From Eumeta japonica (taxonomy: Eukaryota; Arthropoda; Insecta; Lepidoptera; Psychidae), in the NCBI GenBank assembly GCA_005406025.1, contig BGZK01000012.1, positions 930,001 to 994,000 on the forward strand: a DNA stretch of 64,000 bases. Direction: 5' to 3'. The notes below the pieces were generated by a model that saw only the letters and a program-made list of their open reading frames with translations, had not been told where the DNA came from and made no database searches. The translations under genes were made by a program, and so were the position numbers. Below, in pieces: positions 10,763-23,420 of this stretch. How positions within the stretch are numbered: position 1 is the first letter of the stretch; the number at the start of each line of letters is the position of its first letter.

Positions 10763-12089
10763 TTTCGCCCGTATACCGACTTTACAGGCAACCAAATTTT
10801 TTTTTTGAATACTAGTTCTAAACACGACACTGCTCGCGTGGATTACTAAAGTAGAATTTTACTTGCGTATATTATGAGATAAATAACATTGAGACAAATA
10901 TTTTTAATTTAAACATACTTTTAGGTATTCCGTGTATTCTGTCTTTCCTCGGTTAAAAAGTACATTTTATTTACATCAAGGCCTCTTCGTGTAATACTAC
11001 ATTCCTCTTTTTTTTGATGGACGCAAGTCGGTTCCCCGCCGTCGACAGCTGGATTTGTTTCAAAGTTATTTTAAAGATAAAAATGCTTGTTGTGAAATAT
11101 CCTTAGAAGTTAGACGTATTTTATTCCGGATTTTAAAGATCGTTTGAAGATCTACAATAATGTAGCACATTAATATTTTATGATTTACTCATCATAAGAC
11201 ATTTAAGCGCCCCAAAAGCATCTTTTCCAACTTGTTTCGTCATTATCGTCACTTTTGAGTTCGTACGTTACTTTATTTGTATTTTATAATTTAGCCAAAT
11301 AACGTAGTGTTTTGAAATAAAAGTCAAATAAAACGGATAAACGGTTCATAAAGGGAGAGATAGACAGAGAGACGTTGAGTTTTATAATATGTATAGATGT
11401 AAACATTTCGATTTATGTCAATTAATTTTGTCTTTTACACACTATATTTGTTCGCTATATATTTTGCAATGTAAAAAATAACATTTCAAGACGGTGACAA
11501 TGTAATTCTTTTAATTTTTCCCAGTTCATTCTGAACATTAGCAAGTTGTAAAAATAAATGTGTAATATGTAAACTTGTCGGTAAATATCATTCATATATC
11601 AATAGATACTTCAATGTTCAACAAAAAAAAAAATGTGTTCTAATTTTTATCGATGTAATATGCGTAAATAGAAGATTAATATATTTTTTTTTGCTTATGA
11701 ATCGAGTGGAATGAAACGAACACTACATGTTACCGGAAACTAGTCACAATACATTAGTGAAAACTACATTTAACTTGGTTAGGCCGTTTCTAAGATTAGC
11801 GTGCACAAACGCAAAGGCAACCAGACAAAAGTTCTAAAAACTATTATTTTGACCTTGCTAACATAAGTACTACGTGTATAAATTGTTAAAAAAAAAATAA
11901 TGTACACACATGGCTCGTTTACGATATTATTATATGTATGGATCACTAATACGATAATAACGCTATATGTTGGCCTTTTTCTTGAAGTATCTAAATACTA
12001 ATATCACTTATTAATACTAGATTCATCACATTTGTAGCGCACCAAGCGCACAGTATATCTACATCTCTTTGAAGAAGACCGACATCGTC
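10763..12089. other. AT-rich non-coding stretch
   Basis: No coding frame or named repeat seen. Confidence 0.5.
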
Positions 12090-12467
12090 AATAATGTTGG
12101 TGCGTCAAAAGATTTTTAGGTCATCAGCGAATAAGAGAGTTTTGGAATTAAAAAAATGTGAAAATAAATTATTTATAAAAGTATTAAATGAGACCAAGTA
12201 CACTGCCCTGTGGGACACCGGACGAAGTTGAAATTCGGTTGAAATGATACCTATTGACGACCACCATAGAGCCTTTGTCCACCAAATACAATTTAAATCA
12301 ACTTAACATATGTCCAGTAATTCCATAATATTCCATTTTATCTATGCTGAACACAAAGCGTTTGATCGAACGCTTTGCTAAAATCAGTGTAGATAAATAG
12401 AGTCCCGAATATCTACTTGTTTAAATTTGCAAACGAGACAACATTAGTGGTCGTTAATCTATTGTTT

Positions 12468-12494
12468 ACAACGTGGTTTTTTAAACCACGTTGT
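12468..12494. repeat. 12-bp perfect inverted repeat, 3-nt spacer
   Basis: ACAACGTGGTTT and AAACCACGTTGT flank TTT, inside the reverse transcriptase fragment. Confidence 0.97.
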
Positions 12495-12505
12495 CCTGTC
12501 CATAT

Positions 12506-12565
12506 CTCTGCTTGATATCCATTTTTAAGCATTCGTATAGTGCTCAAAATGGATATCGAGCAGAG
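12506..12565. repeat. 20-bp inverted repeat, 19/20 match
   Basis: Left arm CTCTGCTTGATATCCATTTT (12506-12525), right arm 12546-12565; one mismatch, 20-nt loop. It follows the 12468 hairpin at once. Confidence 0.95.
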
Positions 12566-14043
12566 GATTCATTATTTTTTCAAAGATCTTGGCGAATACT
12601 GGTAGTATACAAATTGATGCATAATTCTCAACATTTGCGACATCACAAGACTTGAATAACTGTACAATCAGTGCATTTTTCCAAGCTTAAGGAAACATCT
12701 ATGGTTACTTTGACTTATTGAAAATTTCAGCCCGGGGGTACACAAGCTCTGCGGCATATTTAACATCAAAAAAATTGAAATCCCATTTTGATGGTATTTT
12801 AGCCCAGCCCGTTTCATAGAATTCATTCTCTTTATAATTTAATACATTATCACTGTTAAAGTAAGCTGGATTAAAGTGCGAATTACCTTATTGTTGAAAT
12901 TGAACGTTAGAGAATCATTTGAGTGTACATTTATTTTATGGTAGGCTAAAGAAAATTGCAACAAAGAAATTGCAGGTGTCTTCACCGCTCTTAGTTTTAA
13001 CATCACTAATGAAGATAAAAGCGGTATCAGAACTAGAAGCTTTTTTTTTTCAAGAACGACCAAAGTAACTTTAAGTTTGTTTTAATAGACGTTTCCGAAC
13101 TTGACATGCATTATTTGCAGCAATTTTGTCGAAGAGTTTCGCAGCATAGTCTTGAAGATTCAAAAGGTTCATCGAGAGGGTTTTTGTATATGTACTTTAA
13201 ATTTGTATGTATATTTGTGCTTTTCCTTCAATAAGCGTACTAGATCACTCGTGAACGATATTGGATATTTAACACTCGTTCTTTTAGACGATGGAACAAA
13301 TTTACAGACAACAGTATTTATTAGTTCCTAATAAAAAAAAAAAACATATCTACGTACATAATTTAAATTTTAAATCCCAGTCATGGCCTTTAAGATAATT
13401 TAATGCTTTCAAAGCTTCCGCTAGGAAAATCAAAAAAATCATAAATTTGGAAAGTTATTGTTTTCAGTCCGTTTTTTGAAAACTGAATATTGATTAGATC
13501 TTGACGTTTTAGGATGATAGGATATCTCAATGTATATATATGTATATGTGTTAGTTTACGACATTCGAAAGTGGGACACCCATACAATCGTAGGCACGTA
13601 TAGTTTATTTAATTTAAGTTTTTTTTTTTAGTTATTCAAGTTTTTACATCTAGGAGTTATCATCTCACGCCGCTGAGCTAATCATGGAAGCCACAGCACT
13701 CCTTAACATTTAGAGGTTAGGGGATAAAGGGTCATTCAAGTATCATGGGGACGTGGGGATTGAATGATTATTACGTCAGCGACATATATTTATTTTACGT
13801 ACCTGATTTTTCTGGAAAGAGATTCCCCTAATTACTTGATCGCCCTCACGCGATGGTATATGGTTAAATTAGAAAGAACCGAGTAGGGGAATTACCGCGC
13901 GCGCTATTCACTTGTTTAAATTATTCGATCTCGTATCGGTTCGGTTCATTGAGTTTGTAGTCATATTAGTTAATGTTTTTTTTTTACATGGAAGTACATA
14001 AAAGAGAAGACGCGCAATTCCGTGCTCAAAAACAGGCGCGGTA

Positions 14044-14077
14044 AATGAGTGCTAAGACAGACCGTTTAGCACTCATT
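14044..14077. repeat. 12-bp inverted repeat
   Basis: AATGAGTGCTAA and TTAGCACTCATT with a 10-nt loop. Confidence 0.95.
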
Positions 14078-14824
14078 AAATTTAGTGTAGTTTCCTCAGC
14101 CTTTCCGTTTATAATGTTGAAATGTTCTGTCAATAAAATGGCTAAATAACGCGTTAAAAGCTTTGAAAAATAAAGGTATTTCTTATTTTGAAAAGTTAGA
14201 TTTGGTTTACTTATGATAAGCGCTCATTCGTATATTATAACGAGAATTTTGTAATATAGTATTCATGTCTTTTCATTTAAAGCACTATCAATATCTGAAG
14301 TATAAATGGACTTTATTGAAATATACCTAAACAGTCCTGGTCTCGTACTTTCTACGTTGTTACAATATTCCTTCATTCATCAAAGAGACTCAGTTCTTAT
14401 TCTAATAGAGTCGCCTTTATTATTTATAATTTTTTTTGGTTTTTAAGCAATCTTGAATTTATATCTAAAAGGCAATCGTACAACAAATTAAAACTAATCC
14501 AAGGAAATTGATATGGCATATATTTTGATTTGTTTTTTAACAGATTATGTACAGTATATAATATATTACTACTCAACAAAAAAAATATTGTCTAATGAAT
14601 TGTTTTCTGTTTTATGAAACAATTAACTAGAAGCATTTGTATTGTCATACTTAACACAAATTAGAAATTGTCAAGCCCTTTAATGTATGTTTCAGTCGAA
14701 ATAATAATAATAAAATTTTACGTTAACTATAATATCATGTTATTAATACATTACGTTTTACTCTGCAGAAAAATATCCCATGATCATATTTACCCCTTCG
14801 AACAAAAAACAATAATTAAGTATT

Positions 14825-14856
14825 AAAACAATGCCCCTCCACTAAGGCATTGTTTT
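14825..14856. repeat. 11-bp inverted repeat
   Basis: AAAACAATGCC and GGCATTGTTTT with a 10-nt loop. Confidence 0.95.
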
Positions 14857-16540
14857 AGAACAGCACCTGCAAATTGTAAAAATTATGTTTTATTATGTTC
14901 CAGTAACGAGATGATAGTTTTTTGTACTAATCGCATTTAAAAATAAACCTTTTTCTTTAGATCTTTCGGTTGAAACGTCATATGATAAATTATCATCCTT
15001 CCCTTGTTTTTCTTTGGTACAGTGAAATGGTATTGTAAAATGTAACATACAGATATTAATATATTTATACTTTGACAGAATACATACTTCTATCGTGACT
15101 TTGAGCTGAATTTCGATAGTCAAATAGTAAGCAATTGTGCATCTTCCCTTTTGCATCTATGTTGTTTTACCATTGATTCATTTTGCCACTGTTTAAATTG
15201 TCTCGAAATTTTTAATGAAATAAATAAATAAATAACGTTCTTATGTTAAGAATACAATATTTATATAATAGTTTGTGTAAATAAATATTAAATGTGCTAT
15301 AAATTCCTTTATAGTATCAGAATTCTTTATTTCTAGACTTGATAACTGCTGCTCGAGAAAAACAAAAAATATGCCAATTTTTACATAAGCATAAGGAGAA
15401 AGGTTAGAGCTTAACTTACTTTTGCTGACAAAGGGTGAGGGGATCAAAAATTAAACAAATTCTGCATACGTAATAATTGAATGGCCCTTAATACTGCGAT
15501 TTGTCGCCAGAAACTTACTCTTCAATGCCTATCAGTAAAACTTAATAAATACAGAATTAAAATTAATTACTTATCAATCTACATTTTCATTCATTTATGT
15601 TATTCTAACGAGACAATTTTAGCAGGAATGGGGTAAATTAATCTAATAAAGAAGGGAATGTAAATGTAAAATGTAAGAATTGTAGTCCTTATGTATTATA
15701 AAGAATGAGAATAATCTGTATAATTTGTATAATATTAATTTGGTAGTTGCCTCCAACTAAGAATATAAAGACCCTGGACAAAATTTTTTTTCTAACCATG
15801 GCTTAATGCACATTCAGAGTAACTAAATGAATTATAAAGGTACGTTTACCCGTTAACTAGAAAATATAAAATAAAATACATTAAGAAAATAATAATTAAA
15901 ATTGCTTTTAAAAACCTATTTAAATATTGTTTAAACAAATCTCAAAAACAACTAATTAGTTATTCTTGCAGTTTGACAATTCTAAAAATGAAATGACACA
16001 TTCTAAACAGTTTATGAATTTTATATGAATTCATGGTGAAAACTAAGTGTAAAAATTGTTAATAGTCGTTTTAGTAAAGCACATCATTATAGTTTGTTTC
16101 TTATACTTATTTAAACATAGAGAATGTGTACAAGCTTTGTCAGGGGCGTGCTCGTCAATTATATTATAATACTATTCCTTTTTTTTCATTACAGACGTCA
16201 TAAAAAAAATAAACCCAAGTAGGAAGATATGTTACTATTTTATCGTTCCCTTGATGCTACCTTTATTCTGAGGGACAAACACGGGAACAGATGAACACAC
16301 ATATAAATAACTTATATAGCCTGCTAAAATTGTAATCTTCCCCAGACTGGGAGATGAAATGTAAATGACACATATTTTATTTATATTTAATTTGCTAGTA
16401 TTTTTTCTTAATTTCAAGGAGGTATATTTATTAATTATATACTAGTTTATAGGTTTATATAGGTACTAATTTAAAAACACAACCTAACCGCATCTAATCC
16501 AACTTTTAATTTTCAAAAGCCATATTTATTAATTTATGCA

Positions 16541-17140
16541 TATAATAAAATCGAAAGTGAGCCAGATCTGTATATCAAAAATTTAATGAAATAAGTGAGT
16601 GGTATGTACATAAGATAGACCCCAAAAGAGCTGCTTTTAAAATTTTGTCTGTCTGTCTGTATGTTTGTGTGCGTGTTTGTTCAAGTATCACTCTAAAACT
16701 AATGTATCGATTCGAAAATAAACTTTTTATGTTTTGTTAGCAGTAATCTACTGCTTAACTTAGAATACAATTTATCACGCTACTTTACCTAGGGTCTAGA
16801 CAGAGACCAGATTCAAATTTTTCCTTCTCTTTAATTTGAAGTACGCAGTGAATAGATTTCGATAAATGGTACTGCCCTATCGTTAGAATTTATAATCATA
16901 ATTTTAGTCATAAAAAAAAGTCCAACTATCCATATCTTTTATTTTTCTTTTTTTAATTAATAAAGTTCATGAAAAGGAAGAAATCCTGTAATAAACATTG
17001 TGGCTTTGAAGAAGACAAGATGCCTGAGATTTTCTAGGGTGATTAAGAAAAACGAAGTAATGACGGATAGCTTTCATGATTTTTTTAAACGTTGTTTCAG
17101 AACTACCATGCGAACGAAGTCGCTGGCAGCAACTAGTTTG
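16541..17140 (+). mobile_element. possible Helitron-type non-autonomous repeat ending in CTAGT
   Basis: The interior has the phrase GTCTGTCTGTCTGTATGTTTG followed by TATCACTCTAAAACTAATGTA, and the right end is GCGAACGAAGTCGCTGGCAGCAACTAGT. I associate these with lepidopteran repeats whose 3' end has a short hairpin (here GCGA/TCGC) and CTAG, as in Helitrons. The left end is not defined and no transposase is present. The mariner begins only a few bases to the right. Confidence 0.4.
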
Positions 17141-17272
17141 TATTATTAGGTGGGGAAAAAAGTTTTTTCATATATTATAAGTAAAAAGTTGTAAAAAAGT
17201 CTTTTTGATTGTGCTGTTTGTATCTGACTAGTATTCATAACATTCATAGATGATATTTTAAAAAATAAAACG

Positions 17273-17481
17273 GTGTTCAGTCATTTTTCTATTGTTTTTT
17301 TGTCCACCAAAATAAGTGAATTTAACGTAGAAATTCTATACAATTTAAAGTTTTGGAAAGGGAAACAATTACAAAAAAAAGGGGAAAATGCGACACAAAC
17401 CGCGAAAAAAATTTGTGACGTTTGTGGACCTAGTACAGTGTCGGTAAGAGCAGCCATAAACTTGGTTCAAGCGTTTTCAGT
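17273..17481 (+). pseudogene. mariner transposase, N-terminal part
   Basis: The frame carries the DNA-binding half of a mariner transposase: FWKGK and VSVRAAINLVQAF match the family's paired helix-turn-helix region, with a few extra residues (QLQKKGE) relative to the usual sequence. It is cut at 17481 by the inserted jockey-type fragment; the continuation is at 18314. No usual ATG start is present at the expected place, so this is a relic. Confidence 0.85.
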
Positions 17482-18313
17482 GTTAATACTACCGTGTTCC
17501 TGGGAATCACTTTAGATAATAGGCTTCAATGGGGTCCTCATACCAATAAGTTGGCGAAAAGCAAGTCTACCGCGCAGGCAGTCAAAAAAATAAGAAATCT
17601 ATCAGACGTTGAAACTGCTAGATTAGTTTATTTTGGCTGTTTTCATAGCCTGATGTAGTATGACATCTTGTTCTGGGAACATACCGCAGATATTCATAAT
17701 TTTTTTACGCTGCAAAAGCGGACAGTTCGCGCGATTTACAAGCTTGGACCTCATATGTCTCTTAGAAATAAGCTTAAGGAAATTGGAATCTTAACTCTGG
17801 CAACTCAATTCATTTATGAAAATTACTAATGCAAAAAAAAATTAGAAATGATTAAAAAAAGTAGTGATCGATATAAACTCAACACCAGAAATAAAAATAA
17901 ACTGAATTTACATTTTAGACGGCTAAGCAAAGTTACAAATTCGTTTAGAGGGCTCTGTATGCGCATGTTCAATAGGATTCTTGTGGTTATACAAGATTTA
18001 CCCCTATATAAATTTAAAAGTATTATTAAACAATCACTCAGTAAAAAGGGTATTACACAATTTCCGAATATTTAGAAGACAAATATCCATGTACATAAAC
18101 GGCTCGACTTACCGGGCTGTTTCATTAATTAATGGTTTTATATCATTCATGATGAAATTAGAAAAGTGCTATTCTTAAGTTTCTTGCTCATTCTTCTTTA
18201 GGGAAAACTGCCTTCCGAACGAGCGGTAAAGTGGAAATTCGCAAAAAATTATGACGTATTTCAAGTGTTATATTATGACATATGACATAAAGATATTTTG
18301 AAATTGAATTTGA
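17482..18313 (+). mobile_element. 5'-truncated jockey-type non-LTR retrotransposon, inserted in mariner
   Basis: An 832-bp insert flanked by direct repeats TTTCAGT (17475-17481 and 18314-18320). The frame reads VFLGITLDNRLQWGPH, VETARLVYFGCFHSL, AIYKLGPHMSLRNKLKEIG, RNKNKLNLHFRRLSKV and FRGLCMRMFNRIL, the C-terminal part of a jockey-group reverse transcriptase after the catalytic domain. A few stops are present (for example after FHSLM). The 3' end, ACGTATTTCAAGTGTTATAT ... ATAAAGATATTTTGAAATTGAATTTGA, is the AT-rich tail shared with the copies near 36470 and 37000. The truncated 5' end, 3' simple tail and target duplication together are the hallmark of target-primed reverse transcription. 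Confidence 0.9.
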
Positions 18314-19126
18314 TTTCAGTCCGGTCATTTTGATGTCCAAAATGAACCTCGCTCTTGTCATCCTGTTAGGTAAAGTCGATGCCATTTTGGAAAATTAGAG
18401 CAAGACGAACATATTAGTTCTTATGTCATAGCTGAAGAACTAGGGATTGACCACTAAGCAGTTTTGTCCCATTTCAAAAACGCAGGATTTACAAAAAGGC
18501 TGGATACTCGAGTCCCGCACGAGCTCACTGAAAGAAATCTAATGAACTCATTTGCGATTCTCTATTGAAATGTAATTAAACCGAGCCGTTTTTTAAAAGA
18601 TTGATTACTGGTGATGAAAAATGAAATACCTACGATAACAACGCACAAAAAAGATCATGGTCAAAAAGCAATCAAGGTCCACAGACTATAGTAAAACCTG
18701 GATTAACTCACAATAAGTTGCTATGAGTATGATGGGATTGGATGGGTATTATTCATTATGAGGTTATACCGCTGGGAAAACCATCATTTAGGATCTCTAC
18801 AGCCAACAGCTGAAGAGACTCAACCAAGAAGTAGAGAAAAAACGACCGGAATCGATCAACAGAAAGGGTTTGACTTTTCAAGTTTTCACAATGATAACGC
18901 TAGACACACATTTTTAACCACTCGGCAAATATTGAGAGAATTTGCTTGGAAAGTTTTGATGCATCCTCTATACAGCCCTAACCTTGCACCCTCAGATTTA
19001 CACTCGTTTTGGTCTTTTCAGAATTCTTTAGGTACCATCAAGAGCGGACTGTTAAAACTGCTTGTCGCAATTTTTCGATCAGAAGTCCCAAAATTTCTAC
19101 AGCAATGGGTTTATGTCACTACCTAA
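18314..19126 (+). pseudogene. mariner transposase, C-terminal catalytic part
   Basis: Continuation of the mariner transposase with several stops and frame changes up to about 18758, then an open stretch of ~120 codons. The catalytic triad can be traced: Asp in LITGDEK near 18610 (the Trp codon just after has become TGA), Asp in HNDNARHT near 18890, and Asp in NLAPSD near 18995. The family spacing between the last two is 34 residues; here it is 33, because the usual A-R-P-H has become A-R-H. The usual S-P-D is S-P-N. The copy cannot encode an active enzyme. Confidence 0.9.
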
Positions 19127-19170
19127 GAATATGTAATAAATAGCAGTTAAGTCGTATCAAAACATGTCTA

Positions 19171-20586
19171 TGTATAAATATTTATATGTGTATTATAAAT
19201 ATTTCTAAAGATATAAATTGTTGAGTATGGTAGAAAAAATATGAAAGTATAAGTAGCATAGTTGAAATGCGATCCCTACGTACTGTGTGGAGTATTTTTG
19301 ATACGTAGATGTAGGAATAGTAGTGATGTCAGAGAAAGTAGTAGTTTGAAAGAAGATGTATATCGAAGAGATATAGTGACTAGAATGGAAAAAGGCATGA
19401 GTATCATACTCACACCTTTGTAGTTTTGGCCATCCGGACAGGATCGGTGTAAATGGCTGTCCAAATTGAATCTTCAGAGCGAATGTGTGTCATGGAAGGA
19501 GCAACCTAAAAATTTTTTATGAGATAAACTGACCACTCGAACGTGTCCGATTTATGAAGGTTTTTTAGTTAACATTGTTTACCTTTTGTTGTATTCCTTT
19601 ATCCTTTTGCCGTAATTCTGACCTCTTTTTGTGGGTTCTATTGAAATTTTACGGATAGATAAAATTGTGTGATTACCAATACAAGTGAAATATCCATACA
19701 AATGTTACAATTACTATGGCATAATTGACTCTTTTCATTGCTGTATTAAAAACTATTTTATATGAGAATGAGGGCGAAGAAATTATTTTTCATACAACTA
19801 CAAAAATTAACAAATTACAAACGCTTTAATTTGCCAATTAGATGGAGGGAATACTATGTAACTTTGCCATTATTTACATAATAGTGTCATACAAAACGTA
19901 ATGTTAAACTCCATTTTGTAAGATAGAAATGGCAAAGAATCTTCGATGGTTTACATTTCATTTACTTCTTTAACCGATTTTATTTTCGATTCCACTTCTT
20001 GTTTTGTAATTATTCAATTCATATTCCTAATAGGTATCGGTCAACTACTGTAATGCATAGAGATCTTCTGTAAAGCAATTCTAATAAACAATTTAATGTA
20101 GATAAATCCTTTACAGCAAATCAAAATGGAGTGTTTTCCCATACCTAAGGTTGTAAACTATTTGTTTATATTAAATAGTGGCAATTCGTTTTATGTAAAG
20201 GACGAATCAATTCATTTAATATTCAAATAGCTGGTTTTAGGGCACTAAAGCAATCTTCGTAAGGGATTTGGGTCAAAGTTCGCAGGGATAAAGGGAGCAA
20301 TCGTCGTTCTGAATCTTGGTCCAAATTCTATCTGTCGCCATCCAATAGACCAATGAGGCTAGATATAACGGAGACTTTTCGGCCAGGTCAGAACGTGTCA
20401 GTGTATTTGTAATTTAGGTTTATTAATTTTTATTTTGTTTATTAAATCAATTTACTTCTATCTTTTAGCTAAATTATAATATTTATTTTTATCACTGTTT
20501 TATGTTGTATATTTGAAATAGTAATTTTCATTAAAATTTTCATTAATTTTTAAGATTCTTATGATTATACAATGCTATATATTGTT

Positions 20587-20591
<5 letters not shown>
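19171..20591. other. AT-rich non-coding stretch
   Basis: No coding sequence or named repeat recognised; a slightly GC-richer patch lies at 20270-20400. Confidence 0.45.

Positions 20592-20646
<55 letters not shown>
20592..20646. repeat. (TA)n microsatellite
   Basis: About 27 uninterrupted AT units. Confidence 0.97.
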
Positions 20647-20649
<3 letters not shown>

Positions 20650-21510
20650 GTAAATATTATTGGAATAATTCAACCATTTTCTAACTAAAAATTCATTTCA
20701 TTATTTATTATAACTTATATATTGAAGAATAAATCTGTTGTACGTTAATATATGTATACAAGCCTTATCACTAAAGCGTAATATCGTACTATACTTACTT
20801 CATATTAATAAATTAAGAATAAATTAGCAACTACCTACATAAAATATTTTAAATAAATAATTTATTTGTGCGATAATTTTAAGGTATAAACATGGAAACT
20901 GTTCATTCTTAATTTATGTTATTTAATATTTAGTGTATATGTCTATTTCTCAAAATTAATATTGTGTACGTATTTATAATATAATTTTGTAGAACATATT
21001 GATAGCATAAAAATATATTCGTAACGCAACTTCATAATTCCCTTGAAATTTTTATGGTACATATTACTTAAACCATACACACAGCCATAAGTCTTATATG
21101 GATTAGTAATAAACAATAATACGAAATGGTGTTCAAAAATAGTTCATTTATTGAAATCGCTATAATACACTAGATGAGCGGCGACAGCGACAAATATTAG
21201 TTGGTCCCTACAAATCGATTGATTCAGGACGGTTTTTGTTTTTCAAACGGTGTCAGGGATGTAAAATGGTCCAAATTTTTGCTTCATATACACACACACA
21301 TATATATATATCAAACCTTCTAATATAAACCCGTAAATCGGACCCGCCTACCCTATGCTTTATCGTAATTAGGTAAAGACTATTTTTTTGAAGAAATGAA
21401 CGCAAAACGAATCTCTGATAACTACTTGATATTTTTATCATCGTCGGTGTGTTCTATATTTTCGGCAATTTTCCAATTTAATAGCTATCACGATGAAATC
21501 AAATTATTTT

Positions 21511-21900
21511 TAGTGTTCCATAGTTAACAGTTTCACCATGTCTGTTCGCCCGATCCGTCTGTCTGCCTATCTGTTCGCAGCTTAGCTCAAAATCTCTTGG
21601 TACTACAAATCTGTAATTTTAGTGCGGGTATATATATTAATCATGCCTTAAAGTAGTAGTATAAAAATTTAAAAAAAAAAATTTACGTCGCTTCCCCTAC
21701 ACTTAAAATGGGGATGAAAATTTTTCTCGTCTGTCCCATGGTGTTGGGTATCGTTGGATAGCTCATTCGAAAATATTGCGGGTATATGTAAATCATTTTT
21801 AAATTTAGGGATCCGTCTAGGAATTATTGACGTTTAAAATACTGATTTTTGTCTGTCAAGTGTCCCAGCTCCCTTTCCACTTACCTATTAAGATATATAA
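21511..21900 (+). mobile_element. dispersed repeat family C (copy 2, interior part)
   Basis: Contains TAGTGTTCCATAGTTAACAG, a GTCTGTTCGCCCGATCCGTC tract and CTTAAAATGGGGATGAAAAT followed by GTTGGATAGCTC, a succession that matches my memory of the interior of the lepidopteran repeat whose ends are seen at 4814, 5336 and 30807. Both terminal signatures are missing here. Ends approximate. Confidence 0.5.
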
Positions 21901-23420
21901 TGTAGTATTTTAATTTTTTTATTTATTAAATTTATTAATGAAATTAAAAGGGTAACTATCACAATTAAGTAAACTTTACAAGTTAACGACTAATAGCTAT
22001 AGTCTACCAACTTATAATAAATATACTTGGAGAAATACAAAAGCATAAAAGCAAAATTTCGTACAAATTCTATTGAAAATGACTTAGATGAAGCTGTCGG
22101 TGTAAAATAGATAGTAAATATAAATTTATAAACCATGTAAAATTATGGAAGTATAAAATCATAACAACCTTAACACCCGGCCCGCCTATGTGGGCCGCTT
22201 TCAGACGTTATTAGCCGCTACAGCGTGTACTCAATTAAATTTTTATACAAAAAGCCCGTCCTAAGTCCATATACTGTGGTGGCCAAATACAGAACCTACA
22301 CTGTCTGTGACCCGACATGCACTTGGTAAAATGTACCACGGACACAAGATGTGGGATTTCTTAAAAAAAAATCCTATTATATGGGACAATCAAGATAAAT
22401 CCAACGATACCCCATAATATAATTAATAGACGATTTTAAGTATTTAATTTCGTTAGGCTCTCTAAATAAACAAATGACGTACACATGTAACCTACACGAA
22501 GTAACACACACACGAATAAACATACTAAAACGAGTATGTTTTTGATACGTGTGTTAGTGCTAAAATAGTGTCGCTACTAAAGGTGGGAGGAATTAACGGT
22601 GACTGTGACACGTTTTCTAACGTGACGGTGTTTTCTCGGTTTACTCTTCGGCTGCGTAGCGCGTAACGACGGCAGCGTTAAAACTAAAGAAGCTTCGCTT
22701 CGAAAATTGCAGAAATTTGACAGCTGCTCGTTTGCAATTTTCAGTTAAATTTTGTAGTATATGTGTATCAAATAATTTGCCTGGAAATATTGAAGACATG
22801 GATATTGGTAAATTATTTTTTCACTGGTTTAATCGAGTTTTAATCAGTGCAGTCGTTTCGGACTGTATGTATGTAATTCATTCAAAAACAGATTTCCAAA
22901 TATATATAAGTGAGTCATCAAAAAAAACCAATTGATTTACCGAACTCTAGACTTAAATTTTATGTAAAGTTGGATTTTGGGCACTTCACTTCAACATTTC
23001 GACATCACAAGTACGAAATATTTATTCAAGCACTTCTTTAATACATTACGACATATGTCATTGAATTCCTTCAATTAGTACTTACATGGATTTTAACGTG
23101 GATGCTCTGTATAGAACACTACGTACATACATACCCACGTATCAATAGTAAAAGAATAAAGCTATATTTGCAACGACAGCATGAATGTTATTCGTGATTC
23201 GTAAAGTAGACTTCACGACTCGACAATGGCGCGCGGTTAAATCGGCGCTGTGATGTAAGGCTATTAATTTGACATCGACGCGCAGTTTAGTTACGTTATT
23301 ATGGCGTAATTCTACGAGACATCATGAGTATAATAATACATTTATGTACTTGTAACCTTTTTTTACGATGCGCATGCGGTCACTCTTCGGTGACACACGT
23401 AATAACTGTAATATCTATTG
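21901..23420. other. non-coding with GC-richer patches
   Basis: Patches at 22170-22330, 22540-22700 and 23200-23330 (for example GGCCCGCCTATGTGGGCCGC, GCGCGGTTAAATCGGCGC) differ from the AT-rich flanks and look like old repeat fragments, but I cannot name a family. No coding frame recognised. Confidence 0.35.

Larger units (their letters stand above)
12090..12845 (-). mobile_element. jockey-type non-LTR retrotransposon fragment, reverse transcriptase region
   Basis: Read on the - strand, frame by frame, this gives pieces of a reverse transcriptase of the jockey group: WKNALIVQLFKS, ENYASICILPVFAKIFEKI, then a D-F-S-K-A-F-D block (finger/palm, first catalytic Asp region), and finally G-V-P-Q-G-S-V-L-G (motif B region) near 12200. 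Stops and frameshifts separate the pieces, so it is a dead fragment; the endonuclease part, the YxDD-bearing region and the 3' end are absent. Two hairpins inside it (12468-12494, 12506-12565) do not belong to the family consensus and were probably made after insertion. It may belong to the same family as the 3' fragments at 17.5, 35.8, 37.0 and 58.4 kb. Confidence 0.8.
12846..16540. other. AT-rich non-coding stretch
   Basis: Short open frames on both strands lack family likeness. Small hairpins occur at 14044-14077 (12-bp arms) and 14825-14856 (11-bp arms). Around 13660-13910 the composition is more balanced and there is a CGCGCGC tract near 13896; no function assigned. Confidence 0.45.
17146..19170 (+). 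mobile_element. mariner-family DNA transposon, dead, split by a retroelement
   Basis: Left terminal repeat TTAGGTGGGGAAAAAAGTTT after a TA at 17144-17145. The first half (to 17481) holds the transposase N-terminus with its helix-turn-helix region, including LYNLKFWKGK and ICDVCGPSTVSVRAAINL. The second half (from 18314) continues with S-G-H-F-D-V, VPHELTERNLMN, L-I-T-G-D-E-K (first catalytic Asp), HNDNARHT (second Asp) and NLAPSD (third Asp). The right terminal repeat was not identified, so 19170 is approximate. A 17482-18313 retroelement insertion interrupts it. Confidence 0.9.
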
